From contig JBBQCI010000002.1 of the NCBI GenBank assembly GCA_038318565.1, positions 1-64,000 on the forward strand: 64,000 nt of DNA, in the 5' to 3' direction. Below the pieces are notes generated by a model that was given only the letters and a program-made list of their open reading frames with translations, ran no database searches and was not told where the DNA came from. Positions 44,923 through 55,700 of the stretch are shown one piece after another. This stretch comes from UBA11346 sp038318565. GTDB lineage: Bacteria; Planctomycetota; UBA11346. Both the position numbers and the translations under genes were made by a program. Positions within the stretch are counted from its first letter, which is position 1; each line of letters opens with the position of its first letter.

Positions 44923-46844
44923 TCGCCTTCCTGCTGCCTGCTGCCATCGGCCTTGCTGGTCTTGCCGTTGCTCCGGTGGTCATTCATTGGCTGACCCGGC
45001 AACGTGCCCGGCCATTGGCATTTCCGGCCGCCGGCCTGCTCGCCCGCGCGACTGGCGGACTGGCTCGCGTGAAGCGACTGCGCGAACACATCGTCCTCCT
45101 ACTACGCGTCCTCGCTCTCGCGCTTGCCGCCCTGGCTGCAGCCGGCCCGCTGATGTCTGGTTTCGGCACCAGTGCGCGCCCGGTTGCCATCGTTCTCGAT
45201 GCCTCTTGTTCGATGCGGCAGGTGAGCGACGGAAGCACCGCGTTCTCGCGCGGACGTGCCGCAGCCGCTCGTCTGGCCGAGGCACTGTCACCGCGCCCGC
45301 TGGTCGCCCTGGTCGCTGGTGCAACGACTCTACGTTCGTCACCGGTGCTCGAATCAGGAGCGGGTGCGGCCAAAGCCTTGCTCGCCGAGGCCCAGCCCGG
45401 CTACGGTGATGGGGATCTCGCCGGCGCCATCGCGCAGGCTGTGCGCTTGTTGAGCGGATCGGGCGACATCTTTGTGGTCAGCGATGGATCACGCTCGGCA
45501 CTATCCGGGGTAGATACCGGTCACCTGCCTGATGGCGTGCGCCTCCACTTGGTTGATGCCGGTGGCGGCGGAGCGAATCACGGGGTTGTCTCGATCAGCG
45601 TCGAGCCTGGCGTGGCGGTCGCCGGCCGTCCGCTGCTGTGGCGTGCTCGCATCGCCAATTATAGCGTTGTTGATGCAGTGATACCCGTGCGTCTCGCCTG
45701 CGGACCCGCCAGCCGTGCTGTCGACCTGCCTGTCCCAGCCGGTGGTTCGGCGCTGGTCGAGCTGACGATCACGCCGCCCGATGCCGGTTGGCTGACGGCC
45801 TCGGTTGAGATTCCCGCTGGCGATGCCTTGGTCGAGGACGATCGCCGCGATGCCGCCGTGCAGGTGGTGCCGGCGCTGGAGGCCGTGGTCGCCGGCGACG
45901 GTTCGCGCTCTGACGCCGCAGGCGCCTTACGCCCGCTGGTTGCCGGTCTCACTGCGGCTGGATTCCACGTGCGTCTCGCCGATGGTGCAGCTCTGGCAGC
46001 TGGAGCGAGCCAAGGAGCTACCTTGGTGGCGACTGCCGGACTTGCCAGTCGCGATGCGGAAAGCGCCCTCGCCGCTCATATGGCTGGTGGTGGCACCTGG
46101 CTGCATGTCCTGGTTTCCGACGCTGACGCATTGATTCGTCCAGGTGGTGCCATCCCACCGACCGAGCCAGGTCCACGCGCCGACCTTGCCAGTGACGGCC
46201 GGAGTCCGCTCCTTATTGCCCGAGCCCGCATGGAACATCCGTTGTTTGAGCCATTCGCCGGTCGCGAGCCGCTACTCAGCGAGATCTCTGCCATGCGTCT
46301 ACGCTTGACTCCGCAGGGGGCGGCCGGTGGCGCGGATGTCCTTGCTACCTGGGCTGATGGCAGTGTCGCGGTTGGCGAACGCCGCATCGGTACCGGTCGC
46401 TGGCTGATCCTCAACATTTCGACCGCTGGGGTCGATACGACCCTGGCCCGCAGCGAAGCCTGGCCGCTGCTCTGTGGCCGCATTGCCGCGCAGTGCGCCG
46501 CTCCGCGCCGCGAGGACGCGGCAACTCCGGTCGGTAGCAGCATACTGCTACCATGGCTACATGATCCGAGCGGCGAGCGCCTCGATGCCCACGATGGCCG
46601 TTTGCGTCCCGACCATCCGGGCTTGTGGCGCGGTAATGCGGGTCGCGCAGTCGCAGTGGCAATACCAGCCTCGGAAAGTGATCTGCGTCGCATTGGCGGG
46701 GTGAACGCATCGACGCGCAGCGCCGATGACGTTCTTGCCGAGGCCGAGCGTCGCCCGTTGTGGCCGTGGCTGTTGGCGTTGGCGGTTGTCTGTTTGATTG
46801 CTGAAATACTGGTCGCCGGAGCGGTTCGGACGGTGAAACCATGA
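44919..46844 (+). CDS. BatA-like VWA membrane protein
   Basis: A 641-aa protein from ATG 44919 (ATGA overlap with DUF58). The N-terminal BatA domain has two helices (FLLPAAIGLAGLAVAPVVIHWL and VLLLRVLALALAALAAAGP) with a short basic loop between. A VWA domain follows with MIDAS DASCS in VLDASCSMR. Further on are Ig-like/beta segments (SVEPGVAVAGRPLLW) and a GATase-like domain. A C-terminal helix (LWPWLLALAVVCLIAEILVAG) anchors it. Matches the BatA/aerotolerance family that works with MoxR. Confidence 0.85.
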   Translation: MIAFLLPAAIGLAGLAVAPVVIHWLTRQRARPLAFPAAGLLARATGGLARVKRLREHIVLLLRVLALALAALAAAGPLMSGFGTSARPVAIVLDASCSMRQVSDGSTAFSRGRAAAARLAEALSPRPLVALVAGATTLRSSPVLESGAGAAKALLAEAQPGYGDGDLAGAIAQAVRLLSGSGDIFVVSDGSRSALSGVDTGHLPDGVRLHLVDAGGGGANHGVVSISVEPGVAVAGRPLLWRARIANYSVVDAVIPVRLACGPASRAVDLPVPAGGSALVELTITPPDAGWLTASVEIPAGDALVEDDRRDAAVQVVPALEAVVAGDGSRSDAAGALRPLVAGLTAAGFHVRLADGAALAAGASQGATLVATAGLASRDAESALAAHMAGGGTWLHVLVSDADALIRPGGAIPPTEPGPRADLASDGRSPLLIARARMEHPLFEPFAGREPLLSEISAMRLRLTPQGAAGGADVLATWADGSVAVGERRIGTGRWLILNISTAGVDTTLARSEAWPLLCGRIAAQCAAPRREDAATPVGSSILLPWLHDPSGERLDAHDGRLRPDHPGLWRGNAGRAVAVAIPASESDLRRIGGVNASTRSADDVLAEAERRPLWPWLLALAVVCLIAEILVAGAVRTVKP

Positions 46845-48787
46845 TCAGCACCGTGCCGCTACTGCCGTCGTGGCTGATTGCCGTCCTGGTCATCGCTTTG
46901 GCTAGTAGCGCCATTGTCCTGTACCGGCGGGTTCCGCTGCTGCTTGGCCTGCGCCTCGCGGTAGTTGCACTGCTTACCGTGGTTCTGCTCAACCCCGTTC
47001 GTATCCCCACCGCTGGCACCCACGATTCCGCCCGCTTGGCGCTGGTCATCGATACATCCGCCTCAATGGGGCTGAATGACGGAGGCCCAGCCACGCGCCT
47101 GACCATCGCCCGCGAAGCTCTGCGCACAGCCGCCGCCGCCGCCGGCGGACGCTTCGTTGTCGAATGGTGGACGTTGAGCGACGTTCTGCGCACTGGCGAA
47201 CCGGGCAGCACTGCCGGTGATACGGTGTTCGATCCACTCATCTCGTTTGCCGAGCACCCACCCGCAGCTGTGATATTGGCCAGTGACGGTGCAGATCGCG
47301 GCGTCAGCCCTCCAGACGACGCGCTTGCCGGGGCTGGTGTGCCGGTGTCGTGTATCGCTGTTGGCGTCAACAGCGATGCGTCGAATCTGGCCGTGCGGCT
47401 CGACGCGCCGTCCCCCACCGCTTTTCCCAATCAAGAGTTTAGCCTAACGGCGACGATTCATTGCACTCCGGCATTCGCAGGACGCCAAACAGAACTGTCG
47501 CTCGCCATCGAGGGTGGGGAGACCACCAGCCGCACGTTCACCATACGTGACGGTGAACGTCTCATCCTGCCGGTCTCCTCTGGCGACACGGCTGGCGAAC
47601 GGGTGTGGACGGCATCTGTGCCCGATTTCGATGGCGAGGCAACGACACTCGACAATGCCTCTACCTGCGCCGTGCGTGTGGTCGATGCCCATCTGCGCAC
47701 CGTCGTGGCGGAAGGTCGGCCATGGTGGGACTCCGGTGTCGCGGTCCGATCCTGGCGACGTGACCGCCAGCTCGCCACGATCGCGCACTGGCGAGCAGGA
47801 AGCCGTACGCTGTCCACGGGCGGGACGGCCGAGGAGACGCTGAAGGCGGATGCGGCCTCGCTCAGCGGCGCCGATCTCATCGTCCTTGGCCTGGAGCCCG
47901 AGCGCATCCTCGACAAGGATGCGCTCGCGGCGATTCCCGTCGCGGTCGCCAACGGGGCTGGCCTCATCCTGCTGGCGCCAGGGCAGCGCGACGAGTCCCT
48001 CGCCGCCCTGGATCCTGTCCTGTGGTCGAGCGAGCCGCCGCGTGAGCTCGCCGCGACGGCTGCAATTGGTGCCGCCTCACTGGTCCCTGTAGAACTGCTG
48101 CCTGGCCTGCCGCATGTCTTTGCCCGCTCAGCCGACGGCCTGCGTCCCGGGGCCAGTCTGCTGCTGGGCGAGCCGGCCTATCCACTCGCGGTACTGCGTC
48201 GGCACGGGGCCGGCCGCGTCATTGCCGTCAACGCAGAAGGCTTGTGGCGTTGGAATCTCGGCCGCAGCGAGGACGCCGCTGGCCAGTTGTGGCGCCAACT
48301 TGCCCGCTTGGCGGTGCGCGATCCAGGCGGCCTCTCTGCCGACCGTCCGCGCTACCGCGTTGGTCAGACGGCTCGGCTGTCAGCCAGCAGTACGAGCGTG
48401 AAGATCGCCACTCCGAACGCAGTCACCCGCGACGTGCCGCTCAGTGATGGAGCGGCCGCGGTGCTGCTCGACCAGCCCGGCCTCTGGCGTATCGAATCTG
48501 GCGACCAGCGTCTGACCCTGCCGGTCGAGTCAGATGTGCGTGAACTCATCGACACCGCCAGCCAGCTTCGTCGCCTGGAACGCTTGTCATCGACGAGCGG
48601 CGGCAGCCTCGTGACCGCGACTGAGGCCGCCAGTCTCGGCGCCCGCCTGGCACGCCGGGCCGAGCTGATGACTGATGCGCCTCGTCCAGTGCCGTTGACT
48701 GTGGCGTGGTGGTGGTGGACGCTCATCTTGGTCGCCATGGTTGGTACCGAATGGTGGTTGCGGAGGATCCGTTATGGACGCGTCTAA
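46841..48787 (+). CDS. VWA domain membrane protein with GATase-like module
   Basis: A 648-aa protein with two N-terminal helices (LIAVLVIALASSAIVL, LGLRLAVVALLTVVLL), then a VWA domain with DTSASM (MIDAS) at about 70-75. A CARDB/Ig-like segment and a glutamine-amidotransferase-like fold (ADLIVLGLEPERIL, GAGLILLAPGQ, GRVIAVNAEGLWRW) follow, but no catalytic Cys is seen. A C-terminal helix (WWWTLILVAMVGTEWWLRR) anchors it. Such proteins recur next to MoxR operons in planctomycetes. It begins at the ATGA overlap with the BatA-like gene and ends 14 nt into the next gene. Confidence 0.82.
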   Translation: MISTVPLLPSWLIAVLVIALASSAIVLYRRVPLLLGLRLAVVALLTVVLLNPVRIPTAGTHDSARLALVIDTSASMGLNDGGPATRLTIAREALRTAAAAAGGRFVVEWWTLSDVLRTGEPGSTAGDTVFDPLISFAEHPPAAVILASDGADRGVSPPDDALAGAGVPVSCIAVGVNSDASNLAVRLDAPSPTAFPNQEFSLTATIHCTPAFAGRQTELSLAIEGGETTSRTFTIRDGERLILPVSSGDTAGERVWTASVPDFDGEATTLDNASTCAVRVVDAHLRTVVAEGRPWWDSGVAVRSWRRDRQLATIAHWRAGSRTLSTGGTAEETLKADAASLSGADLIVLGLEPERILDKDALAAIPVAVANGAGLILLAPGQRDESLAALDPVLWSSEPPRELAATAAIGAASLVPVELLPGLPHVFARSADGLRPGASLLLGEPAYPLAVLRRHGAGRVIAVNAEGLWRWNLGRSEDAAGQLWRQLARLAVRDPGGLSADRPRYRVGQTARLSASSTSVKIATPNAVTRDVPLSDGAAAVLLDQPGLWRIESGDQRLTLPVESDVRELIDTASQLRRLERLSSTSGGSLVTATEAASLGARLARRAELMTDAPRPVPLTVAWWWWTLILVAMVGTEWWLRRIRYGRV

Positions 48788-51392
48788 CGCCATCGTCCTC
48801 GCCCAAGCCGTGATCCGCCGCCGGCGTGCTGCCACATGGTGTGCGATCGTCGCGGCGTTGCTGGTCGCTGCCGCGGTTATTCTTGGCACCACCGATGCCG
48901 CTCTCGCCCTGGGTGATCGCGTACGCCAGGTCGTTGGTGGGTTGTGGTTGGCGGCTGCTCCAGTAGCCGTTGTCGTCCTCGCCTTACGCTGGAGAGCGTT
49001 GGCGCCACAGGGCGACAACGCGGTGCGCGCGGTAGAACTAGCTTGTGGTGATCAGGATCGCACGCTTGCGCAGTCACTGGAACTGGGTGCGCGCAGTGAC
49101 GCACTTGCCCGCACCGCCGCCGCTCAACTCGCCAGTCGTTTGCCGTTGTCCGATGTCGCTATCCGACTACCGGGTTCGCGAGCGCCACGTTGGTTGCTGA
49201 TTGCCACTGCCGGCCTCGCCATCATCGCGCTGGTCTGGGCCTGTGCACCGCGCTTGACCACGACGGTTTTCGCCCGCTGGAGCGACCCGTTCGGCGACCA
49301 TCCGCCATGGAGTCCAACCGTGCTGGTGTGGGCCGAAGCTCCGACAAGCATCCGTTCGAGTCATGTTGCTCGCGTCGAAGTCGCAGCCGAAGGCCGGCCA
49401 TGCGCTACGCCCGTACTCGTGGCGCGTGATGGCAGTAATGAAGCACGTTTGACCATGTTCCCCGTTGGGCCTGGTCGTTGGGCCGCCGAGATCGCCCGTG
49501 TCGAGCACCCGTTGGTGTTGTGGGCTGAGGGGGGCGGAACACGCACCCATCGCCACACCCTGCTGATCGATCCCATTCCCGAACTGGTCAGTCTTGATGT
49601 GCGTCTCGACCAGCCTGCGTACGCCAAGCTGCCTCCCAGTGAGCGTCGTTTGCGTCATGGGGAACAGGCCCAGCTGGATGCGCTGTCTGGTTCGACCATG
49701 CTGTTTTTGCCCACAGCCAATCGCCCGTTGGTCGCGATCCATGTCGCACGTGATGCAGGAGCCTGGACGCGCGTGCCGCTCACCTCGGGCAGAGCCTCCT
49801 TGCCGGCCGAAATGGGTCTGTGGCGTGTACGTTTGGAAGCTAGCGATGGCGCCATTGGCGAGTCTGAAGAGCCGCTGCGCCTGTCGTCGCGCATCGACCA
49901 GCCGCCGCGCGCCGACTTCACTGAGCCATCGCGTGATGCTTTTGCGACGCCCGACAGCATCATCCCTTTCCGTGCTGTCGGTTCCGATGATCTTGGATTG
50001 GCCAAGGCGATGCGTGCTCGTGAGGTCAACGGCCTGCCGGTGCCGACCACGCCAGGCGCGCAACCCAGCGGCCGGACCTGGGAATGGCGTGGCACGCTCG
50101 ATCTAACCAAGCTTGGGGCTGATCCAGGCGACGTCATCGCCTTGTCGGCGGCGGTACGCGACACCGATCCTGCTATTCAGCCGGATGGCAAGCCAGGCAA
50201 GCCGTCCGATGTGGCTATGCGCCGCGTGCAAGTCGTCACCTGGGATGAGTACAATAGCTTCCTCCTTCAGCGTCTCGATTCCTCGGCGATGGAACTCAAA
50301 TACAAGCCACTTACAGCTGAGCTCGCCGAATTGGAACAGCTGCGCGACGCCCTAGCCAAGCTACCGAAAAACGATGAATTCGATCGCAAGCTCGCCGATT
50401 TAGCTAAGCGAGCCGGAATGTTGGCAGCCAAAGTTGAAGCGATGCAGCGGCCGAAGCCGCTCTTTCGCGTTGAACCTGACCTGCAGCGCGCCCTCGCTGA
50501 AGCGGCCCGCGATATCGCCGAAGGTAAGACTCCGCGATGGAACGCGGAAGCGTTGGCCCGCGACCTGGCTGAATTGACCCGGCGGGCCCGCGGGGCCGAT
50601 CTTGCCCGACGCCTTGGCCAGCTTGGCGATGCCGAGCAGAATACCGTCGAACGATTGCTGCCGCTTGCAGGCCATCGCCGTCCGACGGACGGCGACCTGC
50701 TGCGTCTGGCCGAGCTTGGCCAGCAGGAAGAGTTACTAGCCCAAGAACTAGGCGTCTGGCGCGATCTTGCCCGAGCCTGGATCGAACGCGAAAAGACGAA
50801 CTTACCGCGCGAGACCGCCGAGCTTGAGGGTCTGCTCAAGAGGCTTGAGGATGGCGGCGCTCAGGAGCTGAAGCAGCGCTCGGCGGCTGCCGCCCGTGCA
50901 GGCGATGGCCGTGAGGCACATCGCCTGGCCAGCGAGGCACGCGACAAACTGCTCGAGCTCTTACCTCAGATCGGACGGTGTGGCGGTGCCTGCGCTGGCG
51001 GGGCCTGCCTGGGTATGGGCTGGAGCGATAAGTTTGGTGACGACCTCGGCGGTCTCGGTGGCTGTGCCGGCCTGTGGGGCCTGGGCGGTCGCGGCTCGGC
51101 CGGCCTGGGACTTTGGCTTGGTTACGGCGGCGACGATCTGGGCGGCTCACTGCCTAGTGCCAGCTCTGATCTCTTCGGCCCAGAGAACCTCGGTGACATG
51201 GGCGGTACCCACAACCGCGATGGCAACGACCCGATCGGATCCATGGCTGCGTCTGGATCAGCCAGCGGACTCGGCCGGGCGGTACGCAAGGCCGGAACGG
51301 CCCGTGGGACTGCCGCTGCGCGCAGCACGCTCGCCAACGATGAACGCAAGCTGGTCGACGACTACTTCAAGAGCCTGGAGACGACACCATGA
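48774..51392 (+). CDS. Large membrane protein with coiled coil and Gly/Cys-rich tail
   Basis: An 872-aa protein from ATG 48774, with GGAGG upstream. Three N-terminal helices (AIVAALLVAAAVILG, LWLAAAPVAVVVLALRW, LLIATAGLAIIALVWAC) are followed by an extracytoplasmic beta-rich region (about 180-500), a long Leu/Glu/Arg-rich coiled coil (about 510-740; AELAELEQLRDALAKL etc.) and a Gly-rich tail with CGGACAGGAC and repeated GLGG units. The layout recalls DUF4175-type proteins found in MoxR operons. No enzymatic motif is seen. The Gly/Cys tail is odd and may bind metal or self-assemble. Confidence 0.75.
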   Translation: MDASNAIVLAQAVIRRRRAATWCAIVAALLVAAAVILGTTDAALALGDRVRQVVGGLWLAAAPVAVVVLALRWRALAPQGDNAVRAVELACGDQDRTLAQSLELGARSDALARTAAAQLASRLPLSDVAIRLPGSRAPRWLLIATAGLAIIALVWACAPRLTTTVFARWSDPFGDHPPWSPTVLVWAEAPTSIRSSHVARVEVAAEGRPCATPVLVARDGSNEARLTMFPVGPGRWAAEIARVEHPLVLWAEGGGTRTHRHTLLIDPIPELVSLDVRLDQPAYAKLPPSERRLRHGEQAQLDALSGSTMLFLPTANRPLVAIHVARDAGAWTRVPLTSGRASLPAEMGLWRVRLEASDGAIGESEEPLRLSSRIDQPPRADFTEPSRDAFATPDSIIPFRAVGSDDLGLAKAMRAREVNGLPVPTTPGAQPSGRTWEWRGTLDLTKLGADPGDVIALSAAVRDTDPAIQPDGKPGKPSDVAMRRVQVVTWDEYNSFLLQRLDSSAMELKYKPLTAELAELEQLRDALAKLPKNDEFDRKLADLAKRAGMLAAKVEAMQRPKPLFRVEPDLQRALAEAARDIAEGKTPRWNAEALARDLAELTRRARGADLARRLGQLGDAEQNTVERLLPLAGHRRPTDGDLLRLAELGQQEELLAQELGVWRDLARAWIEREKTNLPRETAELEGLLKRLEDGGAQELKQRSAAAARAGDGREAHRLASEARDKLLELLPQIGRCGGACAGGACLGMGWSDKFGDDLGGLGGCAGLWGLGGRGSAGLGLWLGYGGDDLGGSLPSASSDLFGPENLGDMGGTHNRDGNDPIGSMAASGSASGLGRAVRKAGTARGTAAARSTLANDERKLVDDYFKSLETTP

Positions 51393-52054
51393 GATGGGAT
51401 CGAGCGTTCGCCTTGCTGCGTTGGCTGATAGCCATACTGGCCTTATCCTCCTCTGCCTGCGCGGTCGATTCGCGCCGGGTCGAGATCGGCAACCTGACTT
51501 ACGCGGGCGACAAGACCTCGGTATGCTTCTCCGACCGCTTCCTCACCACGGTCAAGGTCGAGGCTGGCATCGAGGTGGCGACGCGCATGCGCAGCGTGCG
51601 GCTTGCTGACCCAACCGATCTCGCATCGGTGCCGTTCGCGGTGATGAATGGCCAGGAGGCGTTCCGCTTTACCCCCGAAGAGCGCGGCAATCTCAAGACC
51701 TGGCTGTCGACTGGCGGCTTCCTGCTGGCCAGCGCGGGCTGTTCCTCGCAACAATGGAATGCTAGCTTTTCTAGTGAGATGGAATCCGTCTTTGGGGCCG
51801 GGTGCATGGCCGAGGTCGGGCTCGACCATGCGATCTTTAAGACGTTGTTCGTGATCACCTCGACGCCTTTGTCGCATGGTGGTATCGGCTCATTCAAGGG
51901 TCTCACCCTTGATGGGCGCTTGGTCTGCTTGTTTTCCCCAGAGGGACTCAACGACACTGCCCACACCCAGGGCTGCTGCTGCTGCGGTGGCAACGAGGTG
52001 AAGGCTGCCGAAGAAATTGTCGCCAACGTTTTGGTCTTTGCGTTGGTCGAATGA
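51389..52054 (+). CDS. DUF4159 family protein
   Basis: A 221-aa secreted protein. Signal-type N-terminus (LIAILALSSSACA). DUF4159 signature: VEIGNLTYAGDKTSVCFSDR, then the GATase-like core (NLKTWLSTGGFLLASAG) and DHAIFKTLFVI. A CCCCGG cluster near the C-terminus (GCCCCGGNEVK) is a conspicuous metal or redox site. DUF4159 proteins are common in planctomycete MoxR operons but uncharacterised. Both ends overlap neighbours by ATGA/ATGATG. Confidence 0.85.
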   Translation: MRWDRAFALLRWLIAILALSSSACAVDSRRVEIGNLTYAGDKTSVCFSDRFLTTVKVEAGIEVATRMRSVRLADPTDLASVPFAVMNGQEAFRFTPEERGNLKTWLSTGGFLLASAGCSSQQWNASFSSEMESVFGAGCMAEVGLDHAIFKTLFVITSTPLSHGGIGSFKGLTLDGRLVCLFSPEGLNDTAHTQGCCCCGGNEVKAAEEIVANVLVFALVE

Positions 52055-52794
52055 TGCGCTTCATTCCATTTGTTCTGTTGTTGTCCCTCGCGTTCTCCCT
52101 CGTTGCGGTCGAGGATGGCGGTCCGTGGCGTCAAGACGTCGAGGCTGCCGCTGCCCTGGCCCGAGATATTGCGGCCCCCAAACCCCTCGCCGTGCTGGTC
52201 AGCCATCCGTCGTGCAGTTGGTGCCATCGTATGCTAGAGGAATCGTCCACCTCTCCGGCTGTCTTGCGTGCCTCGGGCGATGTGGTGCTGGCCGTGCTTG
52301 ATGCCGCCCAACGTCCAGATCTTGCGGCGCTGCTTGGCGTGCGCAGTTATCCCACGCTAATTCTGATCAGTCGGACCGGAAAAGAGGTACGCCGTGTTGC
52401 TGGCTACCTCAAGCCAGACGATCTGGCGACCACGCTGCGCGTGCTGTCCTTGAGTGGCGATATGCAGGCTGGTACGGCCAGTGCGCTGGCGCGACGGATC
52501 GATCCCACGGCGATGGCCCAGACGGCCGAGGGTCGAAATCAACTGGCTGCAATGCTTGGACGAGGACCTGCCGGCATGCGAGCTGCTGTTTGCGCCGCCT
52601 TGTCGGCCAAGCCCGAGGCGCGGGAACTACTCTGGCCCTTGCTTATCGATGTATCCTTGTCGGTGCGGGCTGATGCTGCCGCCGCTCTTACCACAGATGG
52701 CGATGATACGCACGGTTACGATGCCTTCGCTGACGCCTCTGATCGTGCAGTCCAGGCCAAGGCGTGGCGTGCAGCGACCGAGGCCACGCCATGA
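52051..52794 (+). CDS. Periplasmic thioredoxin-fold protein with HEAT-like tail
   Basis: A 247-aa secreted protein. The N-terminal thioredoxin-like domain has an active-site CSWC (Cys55, Cys58) in VSHPSCSWCHRML, a cis-Pro region RSYPTLILISRTGKE, and GYLKPDDLATTL. The C-terminal about 90 residues form HEAT-like helices (DVSLSVRADAAAAL). It probably reduces or isomerises disulfides in a partner from this operon, such as the Cys-rich DUF4159 or the cytochrome apo-protein. That pairing is inference. Confidence 0.82.
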   Translation: MMRFIPFVLLLSLAFSLVAVEDGGPWRQDVEAAAALARDIAAPKPLAVLVSHPSCSWCHRMLEESSTSPAVLRASGDVVLAVLDAAQRPDLAALLGVRSYPTLILISRTGKEVRRVAGYLKPDDLATTLRVLSLSGDMQAGTASALARRIDPTAMAQTAEGRNQLAAMLGRGPAGMRAAVCAALSAKPEARELLWPLLIDVSLSVRADAAAALTTDGDDTHGYDAFADASDRAVQAKAWRAATEATP

Positions 52795-55700
52795 GGCTTA
52801 TCGCCTGCTTGTTGGCCACTGCCCTGACTGCCGCCGAACCGGCGGATCCCGCTGCGGCGCTGCGACTGCCGGCCTCCGGGCCCGAGCTGGCCGCTGCTGC
52901 GCGGACCTGGGAGGCAGAAGTCCTGCTTGCCAAGCTCAGCGATGCCTACCCGGCTACCCGTCGTGGTGCGGCCCGGCTCGCCGCCGCGTTGCCAGTGGCG
53001 GCTGATCGCCTGCTGTCTGCGCTGCTTGCGAGCAGTGACAGTGAGGTCCGGCGGCTTGGTGCTGCCGGTTTGCGTGGCGTAGACCTCCCTCTTGCGGATC
53101 TCGCCAAATTGCCTGACAGCGACGTACTGGCTGCCCTGATCATCGAGCATCCATCCGAGGATCCCCTAGCAGACGTTGCGCTGGGTTCTGTCATCCAGGC
53201 TTGGCTGACCGATCCGCATCATTGCCTGCAAGCGGCTCGCCTGATCGCCAGTCGTGGCACCGTGACACGCTGGGGTGAACCGCTGCTCAAGGCTCTGGAA
53301 CATGCTAATTCTCAGGTTGTTTCCGCAGCCCATGATGCGCTCCAGGCCCTGACGCGCACGCAGCGCAGCCTTGACGCTTACGCCGGCGATCGTCGCCTAC
53401 TGGCCCAGGATTGGCGCGACATCCTCGCTGCCAAGCCCTCGCTTGGACGACCCGACCCTGAGTTGATGGCCTTGGTTGCCGAGTTGCCCGCACCGGAAGC
53501 GTTGACCGCCTTGCTCGCTCGTGGTCCAGCAGCACTTGCTGCGATCGAACGCGCTCAGGCCGATGCAACCCGTGTCCGCCGTCGGGATCTTGAGTCCGCT
53601 GCCCGCCTACTGGCGCATGGTGTACCACAATCACTGTATGCTGCCCTTGGCTCAGCTGCCTTCGCTGATCTCGATCACGCCGACCCAGCTCGGAGAATGG
53701 CCTGCCTACGCAAGCTGGTCGGCGAGATCCGTACCCGCGCTGACGCTGATGGTTTGTTCATTCTGGTCTGCGCCCTTGATGATGGAGACAGCGCTGTGCG
53801 GGCCACCGCACTCGACCAATTGGTGCGGTTATCGGACGAGGCCAAGCGCTTCAAACGCGCATGGCGAATAGAAGCCGAGGGCCTCTTCCAACCCGAGCAG
53901 ATGGTCCGTCGTTTACGTCGTTGTCTGCGCGAGGGCGGTCCGGACGAACAGATCGCTGGGTTGCTGCTCGTCGGATCGCTGGAATCCACTGATCTGATTG
54001 ATGACGTCATGGCCCTGATCATGTCGCCGCGCGACGATGTCGTAGGGACAGCGCTGGAGACGATCAAGCAGCTTCAGGTGGGTTCCAAGCAGATCCCCGC
54101 CCTCGTCCGTCTCAGCGCAGATCCGAAGGTTCCGACGGCGCGACGAGTCCTTGTGATCACCGTCCTTGGCAAGATCAACCAGCGTGGCCCGGTCGATGTC
54201 CGCAATGGTAATTCGGGCGCACTGGTGACGGCCTCAATCCTCCGCATGGTCGACGATCCCGAGCCACGCATCGCTACCGCTGCGGTGATGGCCTTGGCTG
54301 ATAGTCAATCGAAGGGTGCGGTTTTACGCAATGCGATCGATAAATTATTCAAGCGCGGTCTGACCGATGCGGCCTTGAGTATCTCCGTAGATCGTCGCGA
54401 ACCTGAAGTGATCGAGTTGCTGGCTCAACGCGTGATTGCCGGTGGCGCCGATGCCGATCGTGCAGCCTTGGCTTTGGCTGAGGGGCTGAAAGACGCGAGC
54501 GACGAGCGGAGCAAAGCGATCTTGGCGGTCGGGGCCAAACCGGAGCTGCGTGCGGTTCTCGCGTCGGCTTCGCTACCCGGACACGCCGCTCTGGCTTGCG
54601 AACTTGGGCTGATCGACATCGCGACCGCCTTGAGCCATGTTGACGGCGATGCGGATGTCCGTGACCGCGTCCTGTCGGTGCTGGCCAATCGTGCTGCCAA
54701 CACCGCTGAAGTGGTGCTGGTGGCAGAAGTGGCCCAGCGTGCATCGACCAAGGAGCAACGTGCCAACTACGCTATCCGACGGCGTGCGCTGGCCCTTGCC
54801 GCCCGCTCGCCGGATCGCCTTGCCAGCGTTGCATCAATCGCCAAGGATCTGCTCGACGTCGTCCATACCGATTCGAACAACGAGAATGACAAGCGTACCC
54901 GCACGCTGAAGTTGCGTGATGGTACAGTCTTGCATGTTGAAGCGACAGTGCCGACGAAACGGGACTCGTGGGACGACGAAGAACTGTCCTGGCGGCTGGT
55001 CGGCCCTCCGCCTCCAGGGATAAACTCGGCCGATCTGGCGATACTCGCTACCTTAGTCGCCTCCCTGCCAGCCAATGATGATGACGATCGCGTCGTCCGC
55101 GATCTGGCTGTCGCCTGGCTTGCTGGCAGCGAGCCGGCGCCAACTCTCGCTTCGGGTTGGCGCCACCACGACGATTTGTGCCGCCTCCTGGCTGCCTCCT
55201 GGCCTACCTTCCGGGACGCTCTGGTTACCCGCATCATAGCCGACATGAAACCAGGGGAGTCCAGTCTTTGGCAGCTCCGCTCATGGTTGAAGCTCGATCC
55301 TGCCCGCTTGGCACCGGTCGGAGTACAAATGCTGGTGGCCGAGGAAGAGGTCAGTGATTACGAGGTAAAACCAGTATTCCGTGTTGTCGCTGTGCTGTCG
55401 CCTGAGCGCATCTCGGAGCTTCTTCCGGCCATTCTCGCCAAGCCGACGTTGGCAAAGTACGCCGGGGAGCTGATTAAGATCAGCGGTCCGTTGCTGCTGC
55501 CGTCTGCACTTGCCCTCGCCGAAGGGCCTGGACTGACGGAGAAGCAGGCGATCGCTCCGCTGGCGGTTGACGCTGTGGACGTCCTAGTCGCCCGCTTCGT
55601 CACCTGGACGCCAACCGAGATCCTGATGCGTGCAGGCTCGATACGGCGGTTGCGTTCTGTTAATTCAGCTGCAGTCGATGCGGCGTTGACGCGAGTGGTG

